Below, one piece after another: positions 1 to 8,532 of a stretch of DNA of 47,740 nt. Each line of letters starts with the position of its first letter. Positions within the stretch are counted from its first letter, which is position 1. Source of the DNA: Pseudomonas fuscovaginae SE-1 (GTDB lineage: Bacteria > Pseudomonadota > Gammaproteobacteria > Pseudomonadales > Pseudomonadaceae); the NCBI RefSeq assembly GCF_000364705.1, contig NZ_AQOH01000311.1:1-47740 (forward strand). The letters are read 5' to 3'. Under the pieces are notes generated by a model. It was not told the origin of the DNA, made no database searches, and saw only the letters and a program-made list of their open reading frames with translations. Both the position numbers and the translations under genes were made by a program.

Positions 1-14
1 TGCCGGTGTTTAAG

Positions 15-59
15 TTTTTTGGGGGGGATATGTACACCAAACAACAGTTCCCCCAAAAA
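15..59. terminator. Symmetrical hairpin, possible bidirectional terminator
   Basis: A T-run followed by seven G at 15-28 is mirrored by TTCCCCC and an A-run at 48-59, with a 19-nt spacer. The arrangement (T-run, G stem, C stem, A-run) is symmetrical, so it could end transcription from either side. No gene is visible to its left inside the window, so its partner gene is unknown. Confidence 0.4.
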
Positions 60-67
60 CGCGAGGC

Positions 68-93
68 AAAAAAAAGGGCGACCGAAGTCGCCC
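68..93 (-). terminator. Rho-independent terminator of ccoM
   Basis: GGGCGAC (76-82) and GTCGCCC (87-93) form a perfect 7-bp stem with a CGAA tetraloop. The A-run at 68-75 becomes a U-tract on the minus strand, directly downstream of the small minus-strand gene ending at 127. Confidence 0.8.
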
Positions 94-126
94 AAAATGC
101 CTTGCGTGCTCGTTCTCTGAAAAGAC

Positions 127-243
127 CTAAGGTTTCTTCCTCTTATGTGAGTCTTTCCAGATAAAAAATCCAAATCCGCCGAGGAACACCACCATGAGGC
201 CGACTGTCAGCACTCCGGCAATTACCACGTTATCGAAAAACAT
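127..243 (-). CDS. ccoM: Small cbb3-type cytochrome c oxidase subunit CcoM
   Basis: A 38-residue protein beginning MFFDNVVIAGVLTVG and ending KDSHKRKKP. It has one hydrophobic segment (about residues 6-28) with glycines and an FFIW edge, followed by a short basic cytoplasmic tail. Length, order and many residues match what I recall of CcoM, the single-helix accessory subunit first seen in the Pseudomonas stutzeri cbb3 oxidase structure, where it is associated with stability of the oxidase complex. The start is fixed by a strong AGGAGG at 250-255, six bases before ATG. A perfect terminator follows. Two ANR/FNR-like boxes lie upstream, one at the ideal class II distance, which fits low-oxygen induction of a high-affinity oxidase. 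The ccoNOPQ genes are not in this window, so the gene is an unlinked subunit. The assignment rests on remembered family similarity; reading frame and signals are seen directly. Confidence 0.82.
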   Translation of the reverse strand: MFFDNVVIAGVLTVGLMVVFLGGFGFFIWKDSHKRKKP

Positions 244-308
244 GACTGGCCTCCTGCACTCGCCCTGTTGCGATGTGGCTAAGTTACCCAAACGGGCGTG
301 GAGGAAAA

Positions 309-322
309 TTGACCGGCGTCAA
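309..322 (-). promoter_or_regulatory. ANR/FNR box, class II position, upstream of ccoM
   Basis: TTGAC-CGGC-GTCAA is a perfect inverted repeat differing from the FNR/ANR consensus TTGAT-N4-ATCAA at one position per half. A minus-strand TAACTT (286-281) can serve as -10 element, implying a start near 274. The box is then centred near -41.5, the standard class II activator position. Confidence 0.65.
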
Positions 323-358
323 TGCCACCCGAAACCGGGCGCGGGGAAAGGAAATTAA

Positions 359-372
359 CTGACTTGCATCAA
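359..372 (-). promoter_or_regulatory. Second, weaker ANR/FNR-like box
   Basis: CTGAC-TTGC-ATCAA matches 8 of 10 fixed positions of TTGAT-N4-ATCAA and is centred 50 bp upstream of the first box, near -91.5 from the inferred ccoM start. It could be an auxiliary class I site. Alternatively it could serve a promoter reading the other way, but no plus-strand gene begins nearby. Confidence 0.35.
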
Positions 373-387
373 GTTTCAGCGCAGATA

Positions 388-549
388 TCAGCGCTTTTTC
401 GGCTTGTTCTTCGGCTTTTTCTTGCCCTTGCCCAACGGCATCGCCTGTTCGAAGGCCTGCCGCACCTCATTCAGGCGCTTCTCGTTCAAGTCATGGACAC
501 GCTTGGCGCGCTCCGCATTCAGGTCGATCAACTTGTCATCTTGGCTCAT
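388..549 (-). CDS. Small conserved hypothetical protein with Lys-rich tail
   Basis: A 53-residue, highly charged protein starting MSQDDKLIDLNAERAKR. A predicted helix of about residues 5-40 is rich in Glu, Arg and Leu, and the last 13 residues are nearly all Lys, Pro and Arg (GKGKKKPKNKPKKR). The open frame extends upstream to 732, but that part is Ser/Arg/Trp-rich and would lie over the LysR start, so the ATG at 549 is preferred; no strong ribosome site is seen before it. I do not know its function. The basic tail suggests nucleic-acid or ribosome contact (inference). It is divergent from the LysR gene starting at 726. Confidence 0.6.
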   Translation of the reverse strand: MSQDDKLIDLNAERAKRVHDLNEKRLNEVRQAFEQAMPLGKGKKKPKNKPKKR

Positions 550-725
550 GGTCACTGCATCGCTATCAGTCGAAATCAGCCAGGGCCCGTTCCCCGACTC
601 ACGCATACCCCAATAATGCGGGCAAGCGTCAGCGCTGACCAGCCGGGAAATGCTCGAGCTATGTCCGCAACGCCAGTTTGCGCGCAAAATCGTCCATTCC
701 GCCTGCCCCGCAAAGGATCGTTGAA

Positions 726-1598
726 GTGACATTGCCCAAGGACCTCCCGCCCCTGCTGGCCCTTCGCGCCTTCGAATCGGTGGCCCGCCACTTGAGCTTC
801 ATCAAGGCCGCCGACGAACTGTCGGTCAGCCAAAGCGCAGTGAGCCACCAGATCCAGAAACTCGAACAGCACCTGGACCAGCGCCTGTTCATCCGCCGTA
901 CCCGCGCCATCGACCTCAGCGAAGCCGGCAGCCGTTATTACCAGCAAATCCGCCCGGCCCTGGAACAGATCGCCGAAGCCAGCCGGGAACTCCGTGCACC
1001 GACAGCCCCACGGGTGCTGCGGATCGGCCTGCTGGCGTCCTTCGCCACGCTCTGGCTGGCACCGCGCCTGACCGACTTCATCACCCGCCACCCACACATC
1101 CAGGTTGCCCTGGAACCGTCAATCCAGCTGGCCGATGTCGCCGGCGCCCAGGTTGACCTCGCCATCCGCTATGGCAAGGGTGGCTGGCCGGATGTCGAGG
1201 CCCGGCGGCTGATGAGCGAACGCCTGCTTCCCGTCTGCAGCCCGGCCTACAAGGCCGGCGCCAGCGGGCCAGGTCCGCTGCTGATGGCCCAGGCCCGGCA
1301 ACCCTTCGAGTGGATCGACTGGGCCCGACATCATCACTTCGACCTGCGGCGCTACCCCACAGCCATGCTCCATGATTACAACATCGTGGTCGAAGCGGCC
1401 ATCGCCGGCCAGGGTATCGCCATGGGCCGCCAGCGCCTGATCGACCGTCGACTCAGGGACGGTTCACTGGTGCCGGCCTTCGACAGCGAGCCCTATGAAA
1501 GCGAGATCGGCTATTGGCTGATCAGGCCCAATGCCACGCTCTGCGCGGAAGCCGAATCCTTCTGCGCCTGGTTGACGGCACAATGCGCGGACACATGA
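726..1598 (+). CDS. LysR-family transcriptional regulator (GcvA-like)
   Basis: About 290 residues. The N-terminal winged helix-turn-helix is clear (LPPLLALRAFESVARHLSF, then AADELSVSQSAVSHQIQKLE), followed by the linker helix and a periplasmic-binding-like effector domain (about 90-285). The LPPLxALRAFE opening is that of the GcvA/AmpR branch. The GTG at 726 is chosen because AAAGGA (712-717) sits 8 nt before it; a TTG at 678 would add 16 residues without a ribosome site. The RidA/aminotransferase pair follows 91 bp downstream in the same direction, so the regulator probably controls it, though co-transcription is not shown. The inducer is unknown. Confidence 0.85.
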   Translation: MTLPKDLPPLLALRAFESVARHLSFIKAADELSVSQSAVSHQIQKLEQHLDQRLFIRRTRAIDLSEAGSRYYQQIRPALEQIAEASRELRAPTAPRVLRIGLLASFATLWLAPRLTDFITRHPHIQVALEPSIQLADVAGAQVDLAIRYGKGGWPDVEARRLMSERLLPVCSPAYKAGASGPGPLLMAQARQPFEWIDWARHHHFDLRRYPTAMLHDYNIVVEAAIAGQGIAMGRQRLIDRRLRDGSLVPAFDSEPYESEIGYWLIRPNATLCAEAESFCAWLTAQCADT

Positions 1599-1689
1599 GC
1601 CAATCAGATACGTCCGATTGAATCTATCCGTTTGTCGGCCAATTCCGTGCCGAGCATGCTGAAACCTTCTTCTTCCAGGAGGTTTCCCC

Positions 1690-2160
1690 ATGAGCCACTC
1701 GCTCTCCGATCGCATCAACCAACTGGGTCTGAGCCTGCCGCCCCCCAGCCAGCCGATTGCCAACTATGTGAATCACGCAATCAGCAACAACCAACTGTTC
1801 ATCTCCGGACAGATTCCCCTGCAGAATGGCCAACCCGCCTGCATCGGCCGCCTGGGCGATACCCTGAACGACGAGGAAGGCGCCAGGGCCGCCGAACTGG
1901 CGGCACTCGGCCTGCTGGCGCAATTGCGCCACGCCATCGATGATGACCTGTCGAAACTGGTGCGCATCGTCCGCCTCGGAGTATTCGTTGCGGCCAGTCC
2001 GGACTTCAAACGCCAGGGGGTGGTCGCCAACGGCGCATCCAACCTGCTGGTCAATGCCCTGGGCGAGAAGGGTCGCCACGTCCGTACGGCTGTAGGGGTC
2101 TCCAGCCTGCCCAGTGGCGTCGCCGTGGAAATCGACGCGATCTTCGAGTTGCAGCCATGA
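1690..2160 (+). CDS. RidA (YjgF/YER057c/UK114) family protein
   Basis: 156 residues, longer than archetypal RidA (about 128) and closest in shape to the longer YjgF_like_1 subgroup. RidA proteins hydrolyse reactive enamine/imine intermediates released by PLP enzymes. The C-terminal trimer region carries RTAVGVSSLPSGVAVEID, with Arg132 at the position of the catalytic Arg105 of RidA, so imine deaminase activity is plausible. AGGAGG (1677-1682) precedes the ATG. The stop overlaps the start of the next gene by 4 bp (ATGA), giving translational coupling to a PLP enzyme. The pairing suggests that this protein clears the product or by-product of that aminotransferase-fold enzyme. Confidence 0.88.
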   Translation: MSHSLSDRINQLGLSLPPPSQPIANYVNHAISNNQLFISGQIPLQNGQPACIGRLGDTLNDEEGARAAELAALGLLAQLRHAIDDDLSKLVRIVRLGVFVAASPDFKRQGVVANGASNLLVNALGEKGRHVRTAVGVSSLPSGVAVEIDAIFELQP

Positions 2161-3392
2161 TCACCGACGATTGGTCGGAAAGCGAAATCGCCCATCTGCG
2201 TGCCATGACCCCCGGCTGCTCGCGAGTGATTCACTTCAATCACGCCGGCGCCTCGCTGCCCAGCCAGGCCACCCTGAAGGCCATGACCGCCCAGTTGCAA
2301 CTTGAAGCGGAGGCCGGTCCGATGGAAGCCGGCATCCAGGGCGCGCGGCTGGAAGATGAGGCCCGCCAGGCTGCCGCCGAGCTGCTCAACACCACCCCCC
2401 GGAGCATCGCTTTCGCCAGCAGCGGCTCGGCCGCCTGGGGCCAGGCCTTCGCCGCACTGGGCCCCTGGCGCGCCGGCGAGCGGATCCTGGTCGGGCGCCA
2501 TGAGTGGGCCGGCAACCTGGCGAGCATGGCCGCAGCGGTCAAGGCCGGCGCCCGTCTGGAAGTGATTCCCTGCGATGAAACCGGGGCGGTGTCGGTCTCC
2601 TCTCTGGAACAGATGATCGACGCCCGCGTGCGCCTGATCGCCCTGACCTGGCTGCCGGCCAATGGCGGCCTGATCAACCCGGCCGAGGCTATCGGCCAGG
2701 TGGCACGACGCCACGGCATCGCCTACTTCATCGACGCCGGCCAGGCCCTCGGGCAACTGCCCTGCGATGTGCGGGCCCTGGGATGCGACGTGCTCAAGGG
2801 CGCCGCCCGCAAGTTTCTCAGGGGGCCGCGAGGCACCGCCCTGCTGTATGTGCGCGAAGACTTTCTCGAACGACTGACACCGCCTTGTCTCGATGTGCTG
2901 TCCGCCCCCTGGGACGATCAGGGATTCAGCCTGCGTGGCGACGCCCGGCGCTTCGAAACCAGTGAACGCTCACTGGTGCTGATGGCGGGCCTGGGCAATG
3001 CGCTGAAGGAAGCCAATCAGCTCGGTATCCTGCGTATTCGCGCAAGGATTCAGAAACTGGCGACAAGATTACGCGATGATCTCTGCAAGATTCCCGGCCT
3101 TGAACTGCAGGACCTGGGGCTGTCCAGCCAACAATCGGGACTGATCGCATTCACTCTGGAAGGATGGGATGTCTTTGCGCTGAAACAGCGGCTGGCCGAC
3201 AGCGGTATCAACATCGGTGCCAACGGTACCGCCTACACCCCCTTGGACATGCAGGCACGTGCACTGCCGGCGGTGGCGCGGATTGCACTGAGCTATCTCA
3301 ATACCGAACAGGAAATCGGGGTAGTGCTACAGGCCCTGGAGGAACTGGCCCGGGAACCTCGTCAGACTTCGACATCGACCAGCAGGCCCTGA
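2157..3392 (+). CDS. Class V aminotransferase-fold PLP enzyme
   Basis: 411 residues with the fold-type I layout of the NifS/isopenicillin-N epimerase/EgtE group. FNHAGASLPS (27-36) is the substrate/phosphate-side motif, FIDAGQALGQ (191-200) holds Asp193, which contacts the PLP ring, and RKFLRGPRG (218-226) holds the probable Schiff-base Lys219. No mobile Cys loop of the desulfurases is obvious, so transaminase, lyase or epimerase chemistry are all open. It is coupled to the upstream RidA-family gene, which suggests that an enamine or imine intermediate is released. The last 31 bp overlap the convergent gene at 3362-3706. Substrate not deducible. Confidence 0.85.
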   Translation: MITDDWSESEIAHLRAMTPGCSRVIHFNHAGASLPSQATLKAMTAQLQLEAEAGPMEAGIQGARLEDEARQAAAELLNTTPRSIAFASSGSAAWGQAFAALGPWRAGERILVGRHEWAGNLASMAAAVKAGARLEVIPCDETGAVSVSSLEQMIDARVRLIALTWLPANGGLINPAEAIGQVARRHGIAYFIDAGQALGQLPCDVRALGCDVLKGAARKFLRGPRGTALLYVREDFLERLTPPCLDVLSAPWDDQGFSLRGDARRFETSERSLVLMAGLGNALKEANQLGILRIRARIQKLATRLRDDLCKIPGLELQDLGLSSQQSGLIAFTLEGWDVFALKQRLADSGINIGANGTAYTPLDMQARALPAVARIALSYLNTEQEIGVVLQALEELAREPRQTSTSTSRP

Positions 3393-3706
3393 CGTGGCTG
3401 GTCGTCCATCAACGGAACCACTGGAACGGTGTTGTCAGCGTTGAGTTCGTCGCCCGGCACGGCCAGGTGGCGCTCCGGATCGTCCTCGGCTTCGGCCTCA
3501 CGCCGGCGCTGTTGTTCATGCTGGCGCCGCTGCTCTTCGCGCAACTGCCATGCGGCCTCCTCCGGGTCGCGCTTCTGCAGATCGATGGTGCTTTCGTTGG
3601 AGCTTTCCTGCACGGACACCACAGGCGGAATATCCGGTCGCGGGCGGATCGGGTCCTGCTGGGAAGTGACCGGCACGGCACTCAGGGGTAGCATCGGTGG
3701 CAACAT
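3362..3706 (-). CDS. Hypothetical protein, proline/glutamine-rich, coiled middle
   Basis: 114 residues. The N-terminus is Pro/Ser-rich (MLPPMLPLSAVPVTSQQ). A strongly charged helix (about 44-80, EEAAWQLREEQRRQ and a run of Arg/Glu/Gln) suggests a coiled coil, and the tail is acidic. CAGGAG lies a few bases before the ATG on the minus strand. There is no signal peptide, membrane segment or enzyme motif. Similar pseudomonad proteins are sometimes labelled aspartate-semialdehyde dehydrogenase; nothing in this sequence supports that. The 3' end overlaps the aminotransferase gene by 31 bp (convergent). Its start faces the rapA promoter region. Confidence 0.65.
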   Translation of the reverse strand: MLPPMLPLSAVPVTSQQDPIRPRPDIPPVVSVQESSNESTIDLQKRDPEEAAWQLREEQRRQHEQQRRREAEAEDDPERHLAVPGDELNADNTVPVVPLMDDQPRQGLLVDVEV

Positions 3707-3947
3707 GATATTTTCTCCTGTCGGACAAGCTGTCGGCCGCGGCCGGGGCGACTTGAGCCGTCAGTCGCGAAACTGTGACCCTGTTATCGCTAAAGGGTGC
3801 AATACGTTCCGACGAACGTCATGCTGAACCCAGGTCAATCCGAGCCAGCCTTCTTTGGGCGATCCATCCTTTCGATCAAGAGCCTTTGGCCTGAAAGCAT
3901 CGATTCCGTTAAGATAGCCGGCTTTTTCAAGGCGGGAGTCAGGCAGC

Positions 3948-6794
3948 ATGGCGCAGCAGTATCAACCGGGGCAACGCTGGATCAGTGACAGCGAAGCCGA
4001 GCTGGGTTTGGGCACCGTTCTGGCACAGGATGGCCGCTTGTTGACCGTGCTCTATCCGGCCACTGGCGACACTCGCCAGTACGCGCTAAGGAATGCGCCC
4101 TTGACCCGCGTGCGATTCTCGCCCGGGGACAGCATCACCCATTTCGAAGGGTGGAAGATGACCGTGCGCGAAGTCGAGGATGTCGACGGGCTGCTGGTCT
4201 ACCACGGCCTCAATGCGCAGAACGAGACCGTCACGCTGCCGGAAACCCAGTTGTCGAACTTCATCCAGTTCCGCCTGGCCAGCGATCGCCTGTTCGCCGG
4301 GCAGATCGATCCGCTGCCGTGGTTCTCGCTGCGCTACCACACCCTGGAACACACCAGCCGCCAATTGCAATCCCCGCTCTGGGGTCTTGGCGGCGCCCGT
4401 GCGCAGCCCATCGCCCACCAGTTGCACATTGCCCGTGAAGTCGCCGACCGTATCGCGCCACGGGTCCTGCTGGCGGACGAAGTGGGCCTGGGCAAGACCA
4501 TCGAGGCCGGCCTGGTGATCCATCGCCAGTTGCTCTCCGGTCGCGCCAGCCGCGTGCTGATCCTGGTCCCGGAAAACCTCCAGCACCAGTGGCTGGTGGA
4601 AATGCGCCGGCGCTTCAACCTGCAGGTCGCGCTGTTCGATGCCGAGCGTTTCATCGAGAGCGATGCCAGCAACCCGTTCGAGGACACCCAACTGGCCCTG
4701 GTGGCCCTGGAGTGGCTGGTCGAGGATGAAAAGGCCCAGGATGCGCTGTTTGCCGCCGGCTGGGACCTGATGGTGGTCGACGAGGCGCATCACCTGGTCT
4801 GGCATGAAGACAAGGCCAGCCCGGAATACACGCTGGTCGAACAACTGGCCGAGACCATTCCCGGCGTGCTGCTGCTGACCGCCACCCCTGAACAGTTGGG
4901 CCAGGAGAGCCACTTCGCCCGCCTGCGCCTGCTCGATCCGAACCGTTTCCACGACCTGGCCGCGTTCCGCGCCGAAAGCGAAAACTATCGCCCGGTGGCC
5001 GAAGCGGTGCAGGAACTGCTGGACCAGGGACGCCTGTCCCCGGCCGCACACAAGACCATCCAGGGTTTCCTCGGCAACGAGGGCGAGGCGCTGCTCACCG
5101 CGGTCAACGACGGCGACAGCGAAGCCAGCGCCCGCCTGGTGCGCGAACTGCTCGACCGCCACGGCACCGGCCGCGTGCTGTTCCGCAACACCCGCGCCGC
5201 CGTGCAGGGCTTCCCGGAGCGCAAGCTGCACGCCTACCCGTTGCCGAGCCCGGACGAATACCTGGAACTGCCGCTGGGCGAACACGCCGAGCTGTACCCG
5301 GAAGTCAGCTTCCAGGCCCAGGCCGAAGGCGGCGACGAAGAGCGCTGGTGGCGTTTCGACCCACGTGTCGAATGGCTGATCGACCAGTTGAAAATGCTCA
5401 AGCGCACCAAGGTGCTGGTGATCTGCGCCCACGCGGAAACCGCCATGGACCTGGAAGATGCCCTGCGCGTGCGCTCCGGCATCCCGGCCACGGTCTTCCA
5501 CGAAGGCATGAACATCCTCGAACGCGATCGTGCCGCCGCCTACTTCGCCGACGAGGAATTCGGCGCCCAGGTGCTGATCTGCTCGGAAATCGGCAGTGAA
5601 GGCCGCAACTTCCAGTTCGCCCATCATCTGGTGATGTTCGACCTGCCGGCGCACCCGGACCTGCTGGAACAGCGGATCGGCCGTCTCGACCGGATCGGCC
5701 AGAAGCACGTGATCGAGCTGCATGTGCCGTACCTGGAGACCAGCCCGCAGGAACGCCTGTTCCAGTGGTACCACGAGGCGCTGAACGCCTTCCTCAATAC
5801 CTGCCCGACCGGCAACGCCCTGCAGCACCAGTTCGGCCCGCGCCTGCTGCCGCTGCTCGAAGGTGGCGACGACGGCGAATGGCGGAAGCTGGTGGACGAG
5901 GCCCGCGCCGAGCGCGAGCGCCTGGAAGCCGAACTGCACACCGGCCGCGACCGCCTGCTGGAACTCAACTCCGGTGGTGCGGGCGAAGGCGAGGCGCTGG
6001 TCGAGGCGATTCTCGAACAGGACGACCAGTTCGCCCTGCCGATCTACATGGAAACCCTGTTCGACGCCTTCGGCATCGACAGCGAGGACCATTCGGAAAA
6101 CGCCCTGATCCTCAAGCCGAGCGAGAAGATGCTCGACGCCAGCTTCCCGCTGGGCGACGACGAAGGCGTGACCATCACCTACGACCGCGGCCAGGCGCTG
6201 TCGCGCGAGGACATGCAGTTCATCACCTGGGAACACCCGATGGTGCAGGGCGGCATGGACCTGGTGCTGTCCGGCTCGATGGGCAACACCGCCGTGGCGC
6301 TGATCAAGAACAAGGCGCTGAAACCGGGCACCGTGCTGCTGGAGCTGCTGTACGTCAGCGAAGTGGTCGCTCCGCGCTCGCTGCAACTGGGCCGCTACCT
6401 GCCGCCGGCCGCCCTGCGCTGCCTGCTGGACGCCAATGGCAACGACCTGTCGCCACGCGTCGCCTTCGAGACCCTGAACGACCAACTGGAAAGCGTGCCC
6501 AAGGCCAGCGCCAACAAGTTCATCCAGGCCCAGCGCGACAGCCTGGCGCCGAAGATCAACGCCGGCGAAGCCAAGGTCGCCCCGCGTCACGCCGAACGCG
6601 TGGCCGAGGCACAACGTCGCCTGGCCGCCGATACCGATGAAGAGCTGGCGCGCCTGACCGCGTTGCAGGCGGTCAACCCGAGCGTGCGTGACAGCGAGCT
6701 GGTGGCGCTGCGCAAGCAGCGTGAGCAGGGCCTGGCGATGCTGGAAAAGGCCGCGTTGCGCCTGGAAGCGATTCGGGTGCTGGTCGCCGGTTGA
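3948..6794 (+). CDS. rapA: RNA polymerase-associated Swi2/Snf2 ATPase RapA (HepA)
   Basis: 948 residues against 968 in E. coli. RapA binds core RNA polymerase and uses ATP to remodel stalled post-termination complexes so the enzyme is recycled. The N-terminal tandem Tudor-like beta domains (about 1-110) are followed by the two RecA-like helicase lobes: Walker A ADEVGLGKT (176-184), Walker B/DEAH VVDEAHHL (276-283), LLTATP for motif III, and QRIGRLDRIGQ for motif VI. The C-terminal part with a long coiled-coil stretch matches the RapA Spacer and C-terminal domains. The ATG at 3948 gives the family N-terminus MAQQYQPGQRWIS. It is monocistronic in appearance, with a REPIN immediately downstream. 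A long antisense ORF within it is a composition shadow. Confidence 0.97.
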   Translation: MAQQYQPGQRWISDSEAELGLGTVLAQDGRLLTVLYPATGDTRQYALRNAPLTRVRFSPGDSITHFEGWKMTVREVEDVDGLLVYHGLNAQNETVTLPETQLSNFIQFRLASDRLFAGQIDPLPWFSLRYHTLEHTSRQLQSPLWGLGGARAQPIAHQLHIAREVADRIAPRVLLADEVGLGKTIEAGLVIHRQLLSGRASRVLILVPENLQHQWLVEMRRRFNLQVALFDAERFIESDASNPFEDTQLALVALEWLVEDEKAQDALFAAGWDLMVVDEAHHLVWHEDKASPEYTLVEQLAETIPGVLLLTATPEQLGQESHFARLRLLDPNRFHDLAAFRAESENYRPVAEAVQELLDQGRLSPAAHKTIQGFLGNEGEALLTAVNDGDSEASARLVRELLDRHGTGRVLFRNTRAAVQGFPERKLHAYPLPSPDEYLELPLGEHAELYPEVSFQAQAEGGDEERWWRFDPRVEWLIDQLKMLKRTKVLVICAHAETAMDLEDALRVRSGIPATVFHEGMNILERDRAAAYFADEEFGAQVLICSEIGSEGRNFQFAHHLVMFDLPAHPDLLEQRIGRLDRIGQKHVIELHVPYLETSPQERLFQWYHEALNAFLNTCPTGNALQHQFGPRLLPLLEGGDDGEWRKLVDEARAERERLEAELHTGRDRLLELNSGGAGEGEALVEAILEQDDQFALPIYMETLFDAFGIDSEDHSENALILKPSEKMLDASFPLGDDEGVTITYDRGQALSREDMQFITWEHPMVQGGMDLVLSGSMGNTAVALIKNKALKPGTVLLELLYVSEVVAPRSLQLGRYLPPAALRCLLDANGNDLSPRVAFETLNDQLESVPKASANKFIQAQRDSLAPKINAGEAKVAPRHAERVAEAQRRLAADTDEELARLTALQAVNPSVRDSELVALRKQREQGLAMLEKAALRLEAIRVLVAG

Positions 6795-6846
6795 TGTAAA
6801 CGGGCACTGGGGGAGACGGGATTCGCGCAGGGCTTCAGGGCCCCTG

Positions 6847-6936
6847 TTCGCGGATAAATCCGGCTCCCACAGGTCCAGTGGCGATCACAAAATCCGTGAA
6901 CACCGCCCCCCTGTGGGAGCCGGATTCATCCGCGAA
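6847..6936. repeat. REPIN (inverted pair of REP elements), type A
   Basis: Two copies of a 27-bp palindromic unit (TTCGCGGATAAATCCGGCTC and onward to CACAGG) sit in opposite orientation at 6847-6873 and 6910-6936, separated by 36 bp. They lie between the convergent rapA and MFS genes. The same unit occurs at 45385-45474. REPINs are dispersed by RAYT transposases; none is encoded here. Confidence 0.9.
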
Positions 6937-6961
6937 CCGGTCTCCCCCACCCAACTGATTG

Positions 6962-8308
6962 TCAGGCCGTAACAGGGGCCCCGCCCGCCTGTTCCTGCTC
7001 CATCCCTTCGCGCATCCGCGCCGCATCCCGACTGAAACAACGCGCCGCCTGGAACAGGAACAGCAGCGTCAGCAGCAACGCCGCTGGAATCAGGTACATC
7101 GCATCATGCAGTCCCACGGCCTTGAACGACTCGGTCATCTGCTGCGCACCCGCCGCCAGCATCGCCGCCTGGGCGAAATGATCGGACAGCAGGCCGACCA
7201 CCACCGGCCCCAGCCCGCCCCCCAACAGATACAGACCGGCGAAATACACCGCCATCGCCATCGCCCGCAGCCGTGGCTCGACCACGTCCTGGATCGCGGT
7301 ATAGACGCAGGTGTAGAAGTTGTAGGCGAACAGCCAGCCGACACTGAACACCGCGACGAACACACCGATCTCGATCCGTCCGGCATGCAGCGCCCAGGCT
7401 GTGGTCAGGGTCGAAACCACCAGGCTCACGGCCGCGAACAGCAGGCGCCCGTTGGCGATGCGCTGGTGGATCTTGTCCGCCACCCAGCCACCCAAGGTCA
7501 GCCCGACCAGGCCGGTCAGGCCGACGATCACCCCGGTGGCCACGGCGGCTTCCTGCAATGGCATCTGGAAGTAGCGCTGCAGCATCGGCACCAGGAAGGA
7601 GTTGCAGGCATAGGTGGCGAAATTGAACGTCAGCCCCGCCAGCACCAGCCAGAGAAAAGTCGGAATCGCCAGCAGGCGCCGCACCGGGCGCTCGATCCGC
7701 GTCTGGGCGACCTGTACGGTCTCCGCCGCGCCGCGCTTGGGTTCCTTGATGAAGAACATGAACAATGCCAGCACCAACCCGGGTACCGCCGCGATGAAAA
7801 ACGGCGCTCGCCAACTGTCGAATGCCTTGACCATCGCACCGATGGTGAAGAACGCCAGCAACAGCCCCAACGGCAGGCCGAGCATGAAAATGCCCATGGC
7901 CCGCGCCCGGCGATGGGCCGGAAACAGATCGCCGATCAGCGAGTTGGCCGCCGGCGCATAGCTGGCCTCGCCGACACCGACGCCCATGCGCACCAACAGG
8001 AAGCTCCAGAAACTGCCCACCAGGCCATTGACCGCCGTCAGTCCGCTCCACACCGCCAGCCCCCAGCCCATCAGCTTGCTGCGTGAACCGTTATCGGCCA
8101 TGCGCCCCAGGGGCAGGCCGGCGATGGCATAGACGAGGGTGAAAGCCGTGCCGATGATACCGATCTGAAAATCACTCAGGTGCCATTCCATGCGAATCGG
8201 CTCGATGATGATCGCCGGAATGGTCCGATCGAAGAAATTGAACAGGTTGGCAAGGAACAACAGGAACAGAATGCGCCAGGCATTCGCCGCTTGGGTCGAG
8301 TTCTGCAT
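6962..8308 (-). CDS. MFS transporter, spinster-like
   Basis: 448 residues from the ATG at 8308 (MQNSTQAANAWRILFLLF); the frame is open further upstream, but those 44 residues are polar and do not fit the family. Twelve hydrophobic segments are discernible. FNFFDRTIPAIIIEPI in TM1 and the loop GRMADNGSRSKLMGWG (motif A-like) are typical of the spinster-like MFS branch, as is RMGVGVGEASYAPAANSLI in TM4-5. These are proton-coupled importers or exporters of lipids, aromatic or organic acids; the substrate cannot be read from sequence. The C-terminus (MREGMEQEQAGGAPVTA) is cytoplasmic. The gene stands alone between a REPIN and a divergent Cys-cluster gene. Confidence 0.9.
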   Translation of the reverse strand: MQNSTQAANAWRILFLLFLANLFNFFDRTIPAIIIEPIRMEWHLSDFQIGIIGTAFTLVYAIAGLPLGRMADNGSRSKLMGWGLAVWSGLTAVNGLVGSFWSFLLVRMGVGVGEASYAPAANSLIGDLFPAHRRARAMGIFMLGLPLGLLLAFFTIGAMVKAFDSWRAPFFIAAVPGLVLALFMFFIKEPKRGAAETVQVAQTRIERPVRRLLAIPTFLWLVLAGLTFNFATYACNSFLVPMLQRYFQMPLQEAAVATGVIVGLTGLVGLTLGGWVADKIHQRIANGRLLFAAVSLVVSTLTTAWALHAGRIEIGVFVAVFSVGWLFAYNFYTCVYTAIQDVVEPRLRAMAMAVYFAGLYLLGGGLGPVVVGLLSDHFAQAAMLAAGAQQMTESFKAVGLHDAMYLIPAALLLTLLFLFQAARCFSRDAARMREGMEQEQAGGAPVTA

Positions 8309-8532
8309 GGGGTCCGTCTCTTTATTGTTATGGGGCTTGGCTGCTGGGTTGCGCCCCTTCAATCTAGTCAGCCGAATATCGCCTGTCTGCCACCATTCGC
8401 GGCGCTGATACCGACCAATGGAGGCTCTATCGGACCCCATAAAAATACTTGTAACACCCCCTTACAAAGCCGTGGCCGAAGCCTAGAATAGTGCCAAACT
8501 CCCTCCCTTCCTCTTTCCTCCGTTGACCTTCC

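Noticed and set aside
4086..6614. 842-codon minus-strand ORF opposite rapA
   Set aside because: Antisense shadow in GC-rich coding DNA; the translation is Gln/Val/His-rich without a domain, while the plus strand encodes an intact RapA.
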